From Phytomonospora sp040655735 (GTDB taxonomy: Bacteria; Actinomycetota; Actinomycetes; Mycobacteriales; Micromonosporaceae): 64,000 nt of DNA. The notes beneath the pieces are model-generated. The model was not told where the DNA came from. It saw only the letters and a list, made by a program, of their open reading frames with translations, and ran no database searches. Of this stretch, positions 26,801 through 34,164 are shown piece by piece. Each line of letters starts with the position of its first letter. The first letter of the stretch is position 1. Position numbers and translations under genes: made by a program. The stretch covers positions 434,001 to 498,000 of the forward strand of contig NZ_JBFAKK010000003.1 of assembly GCF_040655735.1 (NCBI RefSeq), read 5' to 3'.

Positions 26801-27234
26801 CCGTTGTCGTGCGCGTGCTGGAGGCCCCAGGCGATCTGGACCGCCAGGTCGAGGACCCGGGCCGAGGCCGCCGGCTCGCCGCCCGCGTAGAGCCGGCGGT
26901 CGATGATGTGCTGCCGCAGGCTACCGCCGGGGACGTACTCGGCGAAGACCAGCGGCACCCCGTCGAGCAGGCGGACGTAGTGGCAGCCGCAGACGTTCGG
27001 GTGCAGCCCCAGCGATACCCAGGCCTCGGCCTCGGCGACGAACATCTCGCGGTCGGCGGGGTTGGCGAACATCTCCGGCCGGGGGCTCTTGACCGCCAGA
27101 TCCGTTGCCCACGACCGGTGCCGGGCCCGGTAGACCAGGCCCATGCCGCCGTCCTCGTGCACGGCGGTCACCTCGTAGCGGCCGTCGATGACGTCGCCGA
27201 CGCCCCAGCGGGGCGGTCTGCCGATAGCGCGCAC
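23809..27234 (-). CDS. Ser/Thr protein kinase with TPR and two WD40 propellers
   Basis: GTG 27234 has GGGAGG 6 nt upstream. The 1141 residues comprise an N-terminal kinase domain (Lys49 in LAVK; Asp150; DFG at 168-170), a TPR-like region (about 310-440) and a WD40 propeller (about 470-765). A helical linker with ERAERVLSAWRTLGR and a second propeller (about 845-1135) follow. The catalytic loop reads HQDVKPAN, with Gln149 where most kinases have Arg, so it is a non-RD kinase that may not need activation-loop phosphorylation. No membrane helix is seen, so it acts in the cytoplasm. The gene behind it (GTGA overlap) is the decayed FHA kinase, its likely former partner. Confidence 0.93.
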   Translation of the reverse strand: MRAIGRPPRWGVGDVIDGRYEVTAVHEDGGMGLVYRARHRSWATDLAVKSPRPEMFANPADREMFVAEAEAWVSLGLHPNVCGCHYVRLLDGVPLVFAEYVPGGSLRQHIIDRRLYAGGEPAASARVLDLAVQIAWGLQHAHDNGLVHQDVKPANVLIDGAGTAKVTDFGLARARAGSGRHRDAGPDVSVLVSAGGLTPAYASPEQAAGRPLSRRTDVYSYAVSVLEMYTGGVTWMTGPAARHVLAALRTDGPGTPGPPPLPGELAELLDRCLRDDPAERPASMARIAEAVAGIYARVTGRDHPRPVPVAAKLRADELNNRALSLLDLDRADEAREAFAAALSSDPRHLAATYNAGLLRWRQGIVTDTDLLGTVEALLHAGDSPWEARRLLAQIHLERGDLAAAVRHLDEALAEQPDDADLLAARKTATSGGLLDAQKIAGRSMPWYVYVPRTETHMGMTLPVSPPLIDVVPSADGRVALTSSDGVVRAWDLHSGEAGPVLEGAGSSVDLSADGRLALTGSSGELQLWTLPEGRLLDSRRAPEDWPEPEIMEVRLSGDATVALASIGRGRVMVWDIASGVTRPLFDGHNWQSTPEISRDGTLVLSAAWEDRAIRLWEVATGECLLTIPPGRGAVTAMRIRDDNRTAAIAFYDHRLELWDLREKRLLRRLNGPTDGSVRTIALSGDGRHLLEGGFDHFGMSADGPDLNSLRLWDLRDGRCLRTFPEAHFGQLRGIELTDGAAVTVGKDAVRWWSLPLPHTAAWQLSRPRRHEQLDTLDRRVAELVGDAESAAAEGDHAGALDLLSRARAVPGHERAERVLSAWRTLGRSVRRAGLRAGWQARTLDGHTGAVFSIAVSADARIAVSAGLDAHPRVWDLATGECLHVLPKQPSSVDNVGVSADGRRAVSACRDGAVGVWSTETGEPLRLIDGQRTLGASPAAFSADAGLALIGSVDGAIRLWDLTAGEPLRTVESGIIGPIAAVAISADGGLGASAGGGEAVRVWDLTTGERTAVLSGHQRRVDSVCLSADARFALTAEGRTVRWWDTGSGRLLRVFDAAPDGIRVVRFSPDGRFALSGGRDRALRVWEVESGRCVAALVGHQSEVSGLAVTPDSRFALTGGGDGSMRLWELDWELAAGPGGAR

Positions 27235-27254
27235 GTCCGCCTCCCGCGGTGGAT

Positions 27255-27851
27255 CTAGACGGAGCCGAGCTCGGGGAGCGCCGCGAACTGCGGATGGACG
27301 ACCGCCGTGCGGGCGGCGTGCGCGGCGAAGCGGCGTGCCCGCGACAGCGGGTGGTCGGGGAACTGCGGGTCGAAGGCCGGGTCGTCGCCGCGGTGGAAGG
27401 GCAGGCGGGTCTTCAGCTCCGGGTCATAGGGGTGGGGCATGGACCAGTTGTCGGGCGTGCCGAGCCGCATCATGAGCATCGCCTCGCGCATGCCGGTCGT
27501 ACCGTGCTCGGCGGCGCGGTAGATCAGCTGCGCGTACTGGGTGGCCTTCGTCAGCGTGTAGATGGAGAGGAAGACCTGGCCGCTGGGCGCGTTCGGCAGC
27601 GGGACCTTCACCAGCTGGTACACCGCCCGAGCGCCGCCGAAGGGCATCAGCTCGGCCTGGATGAGGCAGCCGGCCTCGGCGAACATGCCGGCGAACCCGC
27701 GGCGCAGCGCCGCCGGGTCGGACATCCAGGAGGCCTCGAAGGGCGATCCCTGGTTGACCTGGAGGGCGACCACGTCGCCGGTCTGGGGATGGGTCCAGGC
27801 CTGGCCGTTGGGTTCGGGCTGGAGACCGGTGGTGTCGAAGGTGATCGGCAT
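27255..27851 (-). CDS. Unknown conserved-looking protein upstream of the WD40 kinase
   Basis: The start at 27851 (MPITFDTTG) is chosen because TATTGT (27858-27863, minus strand) stands 6 nt upstream as a leaderless -10 box; a longer frame to 28043 crosses the divergent gene. The 198-residue product has no signal peptide or membrane helix and is predicted alpha/beta. Its Trp- and Pro-rich C-terminal half includes DNWSMPHPYDPELKTRLPFH. No family recognised. The stop lies 20 bp before the kinase GTG, so it may be co-transcribed and could be a substrate or partner of that kinase. Confidence 0.72.
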   Translation of the reverse strand: MPITFDTTGLQPEPNGQAWTHPQTGDVVALQVNQGSPFEASWMSDPAALRRGFAGMFAEAGCLIQAELMPFGGARAVYQLVKVPLPNAPSGQVFLSIYTLTKATQYAQLIYRAAEHGTTGMREAMLMMRLGTPDNWSMPHPYDPELKTRLPFHRGDDPAFDPQFPDHPLSRARRFAAHAARTAVVHPQFAALPELGSV

Positions 27852-28012
27852 ATGGCGACAATAGCGGCCTGTCCAGGGGGGAAGGAAAGGCTGCGCGGCA
27901 GGCGATCGAGCGCACGGAGCCGACGGCGGGGACCCGGCCGTCGAGAGCCGCGGCCGTCCCGAACATCCCCGAAGCCCTGCGTCCCCGCCTTCCGAGCTGC
28001 AACGATGCCCCG

Positions 28013-28648
28013 ATGAAGCGCGTGCCCGGTTCGGCAGTGCCACGCCTCGTCCTGTCCCTCGCGGTCGGCCTCGTCGCGGGCGCGGCCGTCACGCTGGCGG
28101 CGGGCGCGGCCTTCGGCGTGCTGGCGATGATCACGGTCACGGCGGCCGCGTTCGCCGTCGCCGCGTGGATCGTGCTGTGGCCCATGGACGCCGACACGAC
28201 CCGCCGCAACGTCACCCGCGAGGACCTGCGGCCCATCCTCGACGAAATCCTCGTCGTCGTCCTCGCGCTCAGCGGGCTGGCCGCCATCGTCATCCTGCTG
28301 ATACTCGGCCACTCCCGCCAGGCGAACCTCGCCGCCGCCGTCGCCCTGCTCGGCGTCTTCCTCAACTGGGCCGCGCTGCATCTGATGTACGCCACGCGCT
28401 ACGCGGCCCTCTACTACCGCGACGGCGGATCCGGCGGCATCGACTTCAACTCCGACGATCCGCCCGCCTACCGCGACTTCTTCTACTTCAGCTTCAACCT
28501 CGGCATGACCTACCAGGTGTCGGACACCAGCGTCTCCGACTCCCGCATCCGCGCGGTGACCCTGCGCCACTGCCTGATCTCCTACGTCTTCGGCACGGTC
28601 ATCCTCGCCACCGCCATCAACCTCATCGCCGGTCTGTTCACCAGCTGA
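28013..28648 (+). CDS. DUF1345-family membrane protein
   Basis: The 211 residues have five helices (about 8-30, 34-55, 75-98, 103-125, 180-208). The conserved DUF1345 block FFYFSFNLGMTYQVSDT is followed by R[AV]xxLRHCLISYVFGTVI. The family is a short relative of ion-channel-like membrane proteins with unknown role. It is divergent from the gene at 27851 and ends 80 bp before the GH92 frame. Confidence 0.9.
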   Translation: MKRVPGSAVPRLVLSLAVGLVAGAAVTLAAGAAFGVLAMITVTAAAFAVAAWIVLWPMDADTTRRNVTREDLRPILDEILVVVLALSGLAAIVILLILGHSRQANLAAAVALLGVFLNWAALHLMYATRYAALYYRDGGSGGIDFNSDDPPAYRDFFYFSFNLGMTYQVSDTSVSDSRIRAVTLRHCLISYVFGTVILATAINLIAGLFTS

Positions 28649-28715
28649 AACGCCCGCCCCGAACTCGACCCGGGAACTTAACCCCGCCGAAACCACCGCG
28701 ACCGGCGCGCCGACC

Positions 28716-28721
28716 TAGAGT
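28716..28721 (+). promoter_or_regulatory. -10 box of a probable leaderless promoter for the GH92 gene
   Basis: TAGAGT lies 6 nt before the codon ATC at 28728, the same geometry as at other genes in this window (10395, 52229, 61340). Its first three bases are also the in-frame stop that limits the GH92 frame upstream. No good -35 box is visible. Confidence 0.4.
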
Positions 28722-28727
28722 CACGCC

Positions 28728-30965
28728 ATCCTCAACGAGATCGATCCATTCATCGGTACCGCCGCGACCTCCCTGCCAGCGGCGCAGGGGCTCGCGGCCA
28801 CATGGTGGTGGCCGAAAGCGCAGATCGGCAACACCCACCCCGGCGCGACATCCCCGCTCGGCATGGTCTCCGCCTGCGCCTACTCCGGCGCCTACCCGAC
28901 CGGCTACGGCCGCTACGCCAAGAACACCGAGGGCCAGCCCGAGGAGCTGTTCGACCGCTCCCAGGCCTCCGGGTTCACCCACTTCCAGCAGTCGGGCACC
29001 GGCGCGATCCGCAAGTACTACAACTACGTCCGCGTCACCCCGATGATCCAGCCCCTCGACGCCCTCGGCCAGGCCTGGCCGCTGCACGACGAGACCGCCG
29101 AGGCCGGCTACTACGCAGCCACGCTCGACACCGGCGTGCACTGCGAGATCACCGTCGGCGCCAAAGTCGCCGTCCACCGCTACACCTTCCCCGAACACCG
29201 CGGCGCCAGGATCGTCGTCGACCTCTCCTGCGGGGGCCTGGCCATCGACCAGGGCCGCACCGTGCCCCTGCGCGCCCACATCGAGAGCACCGGGCACGAC
29301 CGCGCGAGCGGCACCGTCGTCGTCGAGGGCGTGCCACTCTCGATGCACATCGAGGTCGACACGCCCGGCTGGCGCCAGATGCTCTGGTACGACCGCCGGC
29401 TCATCGAAGGAGGCACCCGCCTCGACTTCGACCGCATCCGCCAGACGACCCTGCGCCCCTTCGGCCTGCTGTTCCTCGGCCCCACCCGCGCCGGCCAGAG
29501 CGTCGAGGTCCGCATCGGCTTCTCCCTGCGCGGCCCCGAACAGGCCCGCCGCAACCTCCACCGCGAATGCGGCCAGAGCACACCCGCCTTCGACACCGTC
29601 CGCGCCCACACCCGCGAACGCTGGCGCGACCACATGGGACGCGTCGAAGTCCAGGGCGGAACACCCGCCCGACGGCAGGTCTTCGCCACCGCTCTCTACC
29701 ACTCCCTCGTCAAACCCTGCTTCGCCGACGACGAGAGCCCCTTCTGGCCCTCGTCGGGCCCATTCGCCTTCGACGTCTGCACGATGTGGGACATCTACAA
29801 GACGCAACTGCCGCTGCTGTCGGCGATCGCCCCCGACCGGGCCGTCGACCTGCTGGAGTCGCTGATCCGCGTCTGCGAGGAGGAGGGCAACTTCCCCATC
29901 GGCTACCGCATGGCCCGCGGCGCCGACCGCTTCTTCCGCCAGGCCAGCGCCCTCGCCCACACCGCGCTCGCCGACGCGCACGCCCTCGGCCTCGGCGACC
30001 TCGACTGGAACTGGGCGCTGGTCCACATGGAGGCCGACCTGCGCCGCCTCTACGGCGAGGACTTCTACGAGAACGGCGTCGTGCACCCCATCTCCCACAC
30101 TCTCGACCTCGCCTACGCCTACCACTGCACCGCCGGTGTCGCCCGTGCCCTCAACGACGGCCCGCTCGCCTACGACCTCGCCGCTCGTGCCCACCTCTGG
30201 TCGAACGCCTTCGACCCGGCGACCGGACTGCTGCGCGACTCCTCCTTCTACGAGGGCGGCAAGTGGAACTACTCCTTCCGCCTCATGCACGACATGGCCG
30301 GGCGGATCGCCATGGCCGGCGGCGACAAGGCCTTCATCGCCATGCTCGACGCCTTCTTCGGCCGCGGCGCGCCCGCCGTCACCCAGCCCGGGATCCGCCC
30401 CGACCCCGCCGAGATGGCCATCGGCTACGCCCTCAACCGCTTCGAAGGGCTCAACAACGAACCCGACATGGAGGCGCCCTGGTCCTACCACTACGCCGGG
30501 CGCCCCGACCGCACCGCCGAGATCACCCACGCAGCCCTGACCTGGCAGTTCGGCACCGGCCCCGGCGGCCTCCCGGGCAACGACGACTCCGGCGGCCTGA
30601 GCTCGTGGTACGTGTGGGCCTCGCTGGGCCTGTTCCCCGTCGCCGGGCAGAACCTCTTCCTCGTCAACGCCCCCGCCTTCGAGCACGCGACGATCCGCCT
30701 CGGCGACCGCGAGTTCACCGTCGAGACCACCGGCCACCGGGCGACGCCCATCGGCTGCGACGACCCGGAGGCGACGCCGCCGCCGCAGTACGTGCGCTCG
30801 GCCCGCCTCAACGGCAAACCCCTCGACGTGGCGCACCTGCGCGCCACCGACCTGCACGCGGGCGGCCGGCTGCACCTCGAACTCGGCCCCGAACCGACCG
30901 CTTGGGGCCGCAAGGTCCGACCCCCGTCACTGTCCGACCCGCACGGGACCGGAGCACGCACATGA
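28728..30965 (+). CDS. GH92-family glycosidase (alpha-mannosidase type), non-canonical start
   Basis: The family N-terminus (EIDPFIGT near 28737; GNTHPGATSPLGM ending at 28865) is encoded from 28728, yet the frame has no ATG, GTG or TTG between the TAG at 28716 and the ATG at 28863. Codon 28728 is ATC, where ATG would give MLNEIDPFIG. About 745 residues result (700 from the first ATG). The catalytic C-terminal domain has PGNDDSGGLSSWYVWASLG, typical of GH92 Ca2+-dependent exo-alpha-mannosidases. No signal peptide is seen, so it acts in the cytoplasm or is exported otherwise. It is coupled by ATGA to a glycosyltransferase. Confidence 0.85.
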   Translation: MLNEIDPFIGTAATSLPAAQGLAATWWWPKAQIGNTHPGATSPLGMVSACAYSGAYPTGYGRYAKNTEGQPEELFDRSQASGFTHFQQSGTGAIRKYYNYVRVTPMIQPLDALGQAWPLHDETAEAGYYAATLDTGVHCEITVGAKVAVHRYTFPEHRGARIVVDLSCGGLAIDQGRTVPLRAHIESTGHDRASGTVVVEGVPLSMHIEVDTPGWRQMLWYDRRLIEGGTRLDFDRIRQTTLRPFGLLFLGPTRAGQSVEVRIGFSLRGPEQARRNLHRECGQSTPAFDTVRAHTRERWRDHMGRVEVQGGTPARRQVFATALYHSLVKPCFADDESPFWPSSGPFAFDVCTMWDIYKTQLPLLSAIAPDRAVDLLESLIRVCEEEGNFPIGYRMARGADRFFRQASALAHTALADAHALGLGDLDWNWALVHMEADLRRLYGEDFYENGVVHPISHTLDLAYAYHCTAGVARALNDGPLAYDLAARAHLWSNAFDPATGLLRDSSFYEGGKWNYSFRLMHDMAGRIAMAGGDKAFIAMLDAFFGRGAPAVTQPGIRPDPAEMAIGYALNRFEGLNNEPDMEAPWSYHYAGRPDRTAEITHAALTWQFGTGPGGLPGNDDSGGLSSWYVWASLGLFPVAGQNLFLVNAPAFEHATIRLGDREFTVETTGHRATPIGCDDPEATPPPQYVRSARLNGKPLDVAHLRATDLHAGGRLHLELGPEPTAWGRKVRPPSLSDPHGTGART

Positions 30966-32239
30966 ACCGACCCGACCGCCGCCTCGTCATCGTCGTCCGC
31001 GCCGACCCCGTCATCTGCGGCCACTCCGGCGAGGCCCGCAACCTCGCCGAGGTCGCCCTCACCCGCGGCTTCGACGACGTCCGCCTGCTCACCTGGCCCA
31101 TCCCCGCCCTCCAGGCCGCCGGCCTGCCCCTCAAGCCACTCGACCGCATCTCGCCCTACAGCCCCGGCATCACCGTGGAGCGGCCCGAACCCGTCGGCGA
31201 CTACCGCGTACCCGACGGCCGCTACATCGCCGGCCTCACCGGACGCCTCGTCGAACTGCTCGCCGAACCCGCCACCGCCACGTGCCTCTCGCTCTACCTC
31301 GCGCCGCACACCGCCGTCGTCGCCGACGCGGTCGCCGCCGCCCGCGCCGTCGGATACACCACCGGCATCCGCACCATGGCCAAGGCCGTCGGCTCCGACG
31401 TCACCAACGTGATCCGCTCCTGCCTGCGCGAAGGCCGCTTCGGCGCCGCCGTCGTCCTGCTGACCACCTTCCTCGCCAACGATGACGTGCTCGCCGTGTC
31501 GGAGTACACCCGGCGCGAGATCATCGCCTCCGCCGAGGACGTCGACAGGCACTGCGGCACCCGCCTCGCCGAGGAATGCCGGCGCCGCGTCACCGTCAGC
31601 TACCCGCCGATCGACACCGCCGCCTACACCGGCCTCGACCCCTCGGCAGTCGACGCCGCCCTCACCCGCCGTGGCCTGGAACGCGACGGCTACGTGCTCT
31701 TCCTGTCGCGGGTCACCCGGGCCAAGGGCGTCTACGACCTGGTCGAGGCATTCGCGCGGACGCGGGCCCGCGCACGGGTGCGGCTGGTCATCGCCGGGAA
31801 CGGCCCGGCGCTCGAACACCTCCGGTCGACGGCCCACCACGACGACCGCGTCGTCTTCCTGTCCGATGTCGACGACGAGGAGAAACCGCTGCTCATGCGC
31901 GGCTGCGCCGCATACACGCTGCCCACCAGACCCGAACCCGACTTCGTGGAGACCTTCGGCATCGCGCTGACGGAGAAGATGCTCGCCGGCGGCGGGCCCG
32001 TCATCACCACCGTCACCGGAGGAACCGGCGAAGCGGTCGGCGACACGGCCCTCATCGTCGAGGCCGGCGACGTCGCCGGCCTGGCCGCCGCCATCGACCA
32101 CGCCGTCCTCGGCATGCCCGCCGGCGAGCGCGAACTGATGGCACTGCGGGCCCGCGCCCACGCCATGTCCTTCGACCGCGCCAGAGTTTTCGACGAACTC
32201 TTCGCCACCTCGAAACCGGCCGCGCTCGCCGGCTTCTAG
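30962..32239 (+). CDS. GT4-type glycosyltransferase
   Basis: ATG 30962 overlaps the GH92 stop by 4 bp. The 425 residues show a GT-B fold. The N-terminal half begins with a Rossmann strand and an early Gly/His site (CGHSGEARNLAEVAL). The C-terminal nucleotide-sugar domain has VLFLSRVTRAKGVYDLVEAF and the E-x7-E type region ETFGIALTEKMLAGGG. The acceptor is unknown. Pairing with a GH92 enzyme suggests turnover of a mannose-containing glycan or glycoconjugate. Confidence 0.9.
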   Translation: MNRPDRRLVIVVRADPVICGHSGEARNLAEVALTRGFDDVRLLTWPIPALQAAGLPLKPLDRISPYSPGITVERPEPVGDYRVPDGRYIAGLTGRLVELLAEPATATCLSLYLAPHTAVVADAVAAARAVGYTTGIRTMAKAVGSDVTNVIRSCLREGRFGAAVVLLTTFLANDDVLAVSEYTRREIIASAEDVDRHCGTRLAEECRRRVTVSYPPIDTAAYTGLDPSAVDAALTRRGLERDGYVLFLSRVTRAKGVYDLVEAFARTRARARVRLVIAGNGPALEHLRSTAHHDDRVVFLSDVDDEEKPLLMRGCAAYTLPTRPEPDFVETFGIALTEKMLAGGGPVITTVTGGTGEAVGDTALIVEAGDVAGLAAAIDHAVLGMPAGERELMALRARAHAMSFDRARVFDELFATSKPAALAGF

Positions 32240-32323
32240 GCCGGCACCTCACATTCGGGCGCGCCACGTCGTCGTAACACTGGAGGGCCGCGCACGCGGT
32301 CCGGACAGAGAGGACGGGCGACC

Positions 32324-32755
32324 ATGTCCACACAGGACGAAGCCGCGATCCGCCGGCGTGTCGACGGGATCATCGAAGGGCTCCGTGCCAAGGACCTCGA
32401 ACAGCTGCGAGGCCTGTATGCGGCCGACGTCGTCTCCTTCGACATCGACCCGCCGCTCCAGCACGTCGGAGTCGAGGCGAAACTGCGCAACTGGGCGAGG
32501 GTCTTCCAGTTCTTCGAGAAGGTGGACTACGAGGTCCGCGACCTCGAACTCACCGTCGGAGGTGACGTGGCCTTCGGGCACTGCTTCGGGCGGCTGAGCG
32601 GCACGCTGGCGAGCGGGGCCGCGACCAGCGGCATGTGGGTCCGCGCGACCTTCTGCTTCCGCAGGACCGACGGCGACTGGCTCATCGCGCACGACCAGGT
32701 CTCCGTGCCGCTCGACATCGCCAGCGGCAAGGGCGTTGTCGACCTCGAACCCTGA
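32324..32755 (+). CDS. SnoaL-like/ketosteroid isomerase-fold protein
   Basis: This 143-residue NTF2-like protein has the usual helix-helix-strand order: LRAKDLEQLRGLYAADVVSF near the start and RRTDGDWLIAHDQVSVPLD near the end, with the conserved W and H. The fold includes isomerases, cyclases and binding proteins, and the reaction cannot be assigned. AGAGAGGAC precedes the ATG. Confidence 0.88.
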   Translation: MSTQDEAAIRRRVDGIIEGLRAKDLEQLRGLYAADVVSFDIDPPLQHVGVEAKLRNWARVFQFFEKVDYEVRDLELTVGGDVAFGHCFGRLSGTLASGAATSGMWVRATFCFRRTDGDWLIAHDQVSVPLDIASGKGVVDLEP

Positions 32756-33095
32756 GACCCGCCGGGCGATGCAGCGCTTCGTTGACATGAAGACACAGAA
32801 GGGACGGCCGGCGGGGGTGGTTCGTCGCCGGGACGGTAGGCGAGTCCGAGCAGGGCGCGGAGAACTCCGCGCGGGCCCGCGCGTCGGCGCTGTCGAGCAG
32901 CGGCTGCGCGAGCACCGGAGGGTCCATCGTCACCTCAGCGGCGCCGGTGCGTTCCCACGTACGTGCGCTGCTCGAACAGGGTGGTCCAGAGACGATCGAT
33001 GAAGCCGGTCATGACGGTCCTCCAAGGTCGGTTCGGACTAATGCCCGCTCAGGGGCGTGATCAAACCTCGATGGGCGTCTCGCCCGCCGAGTCGA
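32756..33095. other. Gap without a convincing gene
   Basis: This stretch of 340 bp has only short competing frames. On the minus strand a 25-codon frame (33012 down to 32935) with a good ribosome site is followed by an overlapping frame from GTG 32933 that seems to change frame after about 30 codons (ALLGLAYRPGDEPPPP appears in another frame). It may be a decayed small gene. Confidence 0.5.
32935..33012 (-). CDS. Possible 25-residue small protein
   Basis: ATG 33012 has GGAGG 7 nt upstream and encodes MTGFIDRLWTTLFEQRTYVG plus five residues before a TGA. The next frame starts at a GTG 2 bp beyond the stop. A real small protein or the leader of a decayed gene are both possible. Confidence 0.3.
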   Translation of the reverse strand: MTGFIDRLWTTLFEQRTYVGTHRRR

Positions 33096-33311
33096 TCACG
33101 CCGCCGGACGGCTCACCGTGAGGTCGCGGTCGAGCGGCCGCAGCTCCGTTCCGGTCTCGATCAGGAGCGTGCGGGTGAGGCCCGCGGAGAGGCCGCGCTG
33201 CTCGGCCAGCTCGCGGACGGTGGCGCCGGCGCGGTAATGGCCGGCCAGGACCATGCCGAGTCTCACGCGATCGAAGTCCGTCACGTTCTCGTATCCCCCG
33301 TAATTGATCAT
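33096..33311 (-). CDS. Small helix-turn-helix protein
   Basis: The 71 residues include FDRVRLGMVLAGHYRAGATV followed by RELAEQRGLSAGLTRTLLIE. The second part is an HTH of the kind seen in actinobacterial one-domain regulators that read along DNA with a GLS...TLL motif. An alternative start lies at Val10-Thr11 in the same frame. It stands alone between the terminator of the hemerythrin gene and the gap before it. DNA-binding role is inferred. Confidence 0.65.
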   Translation of the reverse strand: MINYGGYENVTDFDRVRLGMVLAGHYRAGATVRELAEQRGLSAGLTRTLLIETGTELRPLDRDLTVSRPAA

Positions 33312-33355
33312 GCCCAGTAAACGATCAAGGAACTGGAGAGTGACGCCGTGGCCGA

Positions 33356-33382
33356 AGTCCCGGCCCGTCGAGGGCCGGGACT
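33356..33382 (-). terminator. Perfect 11-bp hairpin after the hemerythrin gene
   Basis: Arms 33356-33366 and 33372-33382 pair exactly across a 5-nt loop, 11 bp beyond the stop at 33394 on the minus strand. Confidence 0.8.
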
Positions 33383-33393
33383 CCGGTGGGCGT

Positions 33394-33951
33394 TCAGCGG
33401 TTCTGCCTCTCGACGGCCTGCCGCAGCTCGTCCTTGTTCATGTCGGAGCGGCCCGCGACGCCGGCCTTGCGGGCCTGGTTGTACAGGTCGTCCTTGGTGA
33501 CGTTCTGGTCGAAGTAAGGCGTCCCGGCCAGCTCGCTGAGGCGGCGCTCCTCGAATGCGGCGCCCAGTTCGTCGAGCTTGGCGGCCGGCGTCTCCTCCCG
33601 CAGCGCGGGCAGGATCTCGGTCTCCTCTTCCTCGACGTGGTGGGTCACGGCGTGGATGAACTCCTTGCACGCGTCGGCGAAGGCGGGCGTGCCGATCGCG
33701 GCCTCGGCGGCGGCGAGCTTCTCCTCGGCCTCGCGGTGCTCGTCGACCCCGTGGTGGACCTGCTCGGCCTCGCCGGGGTCCTCCTTGACGAGGGCGGGGT
33801 AGACGTGCTCCTCCTCGGCGACGCTGTGCGCCAGGAGTCGCGCCTTGATCTCGGCGAGGACCTCGCGCGGGTCGCCGTCAACGACGCGCAGGGCGGCGAA
33901 CAGCCGCTCCATCACCCGGTGGTCGTTCATGATGGCGGTAACGGCATCCAT
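33394..33951 (-). CDS. Hemerythrin-like domain protein with C-terminal SAP/Rho-N-like tail
   Basis: The 185 residues start with a hemerythrin/HHE four-helix bundle: MNDHRVMERLF, HSVAEEEHVYPAL, HHGVDEHREAEEKL and HAVTHHVEEEETEILP supply the His/Glu ligands of a di-iron site. A C-terminal tail of about 55 residues holds TKDDLYNQARKAGV and MNKDELRQAVER, which looks like a SAP/Rho-N type helix-extended-helix. Actinobacterial HHE proteins are linked to peroxide and redox stress. GGAGTGAG lies before the ATG, and a SigB-like promoter lies 35-59 bp upstream. Confidence 0.9.
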   Translation of the reverse strand: MDAVTAIMNDHRVMERLFAALRVVDGDPREVLAEIKARLLAHSVAEEEHVYPALVKEDPGEAEQVHHGVDEHREAEEKLAAAEAAIGTPAFADACKEFIHAVTHHVEEEETEILPALREETPAAKLDELGAAFEERRLSELAGTPYFDQNVTKDDLYNQARKAGVAGRSDMNKDELRQAVERQNR

Positions 33952-33985
33952 TGCTCACTCCGTTCGGTTCGTGTGGGACGACTGG

Positions 33986-34010
33986 GTACCCGGGCGGCGT
34001 GAGGCGAAAC
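33986..34010 (-). promoter_or_regulatory. SigB-like stress promoter for the hemerythrin gene
   Basis: On the minus strand GTTT (34010-34007) is followed after 15 nt by GGGTAC (33991-33986). This matches the known Streptomyces SigB-type pattern GNNT-N14-16-GGGTAC/T. It lies 35 bp before the start codon. Confidence 0.65.
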
Positions 34011-34050
34011 GCCATGACCAGGAAACTCTCACCCGGACGGGTGACTCCGG

Positions 34051-34076
34051 GTTTGTGGGGCGGTGCGCCCGGGTAG
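34051..34076 (+). promoter_or_regulatory. Second SigB-like promoter, facing the other way
   Basis: GTTT (34051-34054), 16 nt, then GGGTAG (34071-34076). It points to the small membrane-protein gene at 34161. The last base differs from the usual C/T, so it is weaker than its divergent twin 40 bp away. Confidence 0.5.
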
Positions 34077-34137
34077 TCGAACGAATGTGCGTCCGGCAGC
34101 CCCCGCCGGCGGAGCACGGTCCAGGGAGGCCCTCAAG

Positions 34138-34164
34138 ATGGCTAAGGCCCGGCGAAGCGCGTGA
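34138..34164 (+). CDS. Eight-codon leader ORF coupled to the next gene
   Basis: AGGGAGG (34125-34131) is 6 nt before ATG 34138, which encodes MAKARRSA and ends in a TGA that overlaps the GTG of the next gene (GTGA). That gene has no ribosome site of its own, so its translation probably depends on this leader. Confidence 0.5.
   Translation: MAKARRSA

Noticed and set aside
23938..27258. 1106-residue plus-strand frame opposite the WD40 kinase
   Set aside because: It mirrors the kinase gene, consists of Arg/Gly/Pro/Ala/Asp-rich filler and lacks any domain; the minus-strand protein has clear motifs.
28802..30961. Long plus-strand frame that would fuse an N-terminal extension to the glycosyltransferase
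   Set aside because: The extension is the shifted shadow of GH92; the ATG at 30962 overlaps the GH92 stop and begins a normal GT-B fold.
32284..32302. Hairpin between the glycosyltransferase and SnoaL-like genes
   Set aside because: The arms would leave a loop of only 2 nt, so a stable terminator is unlikely.
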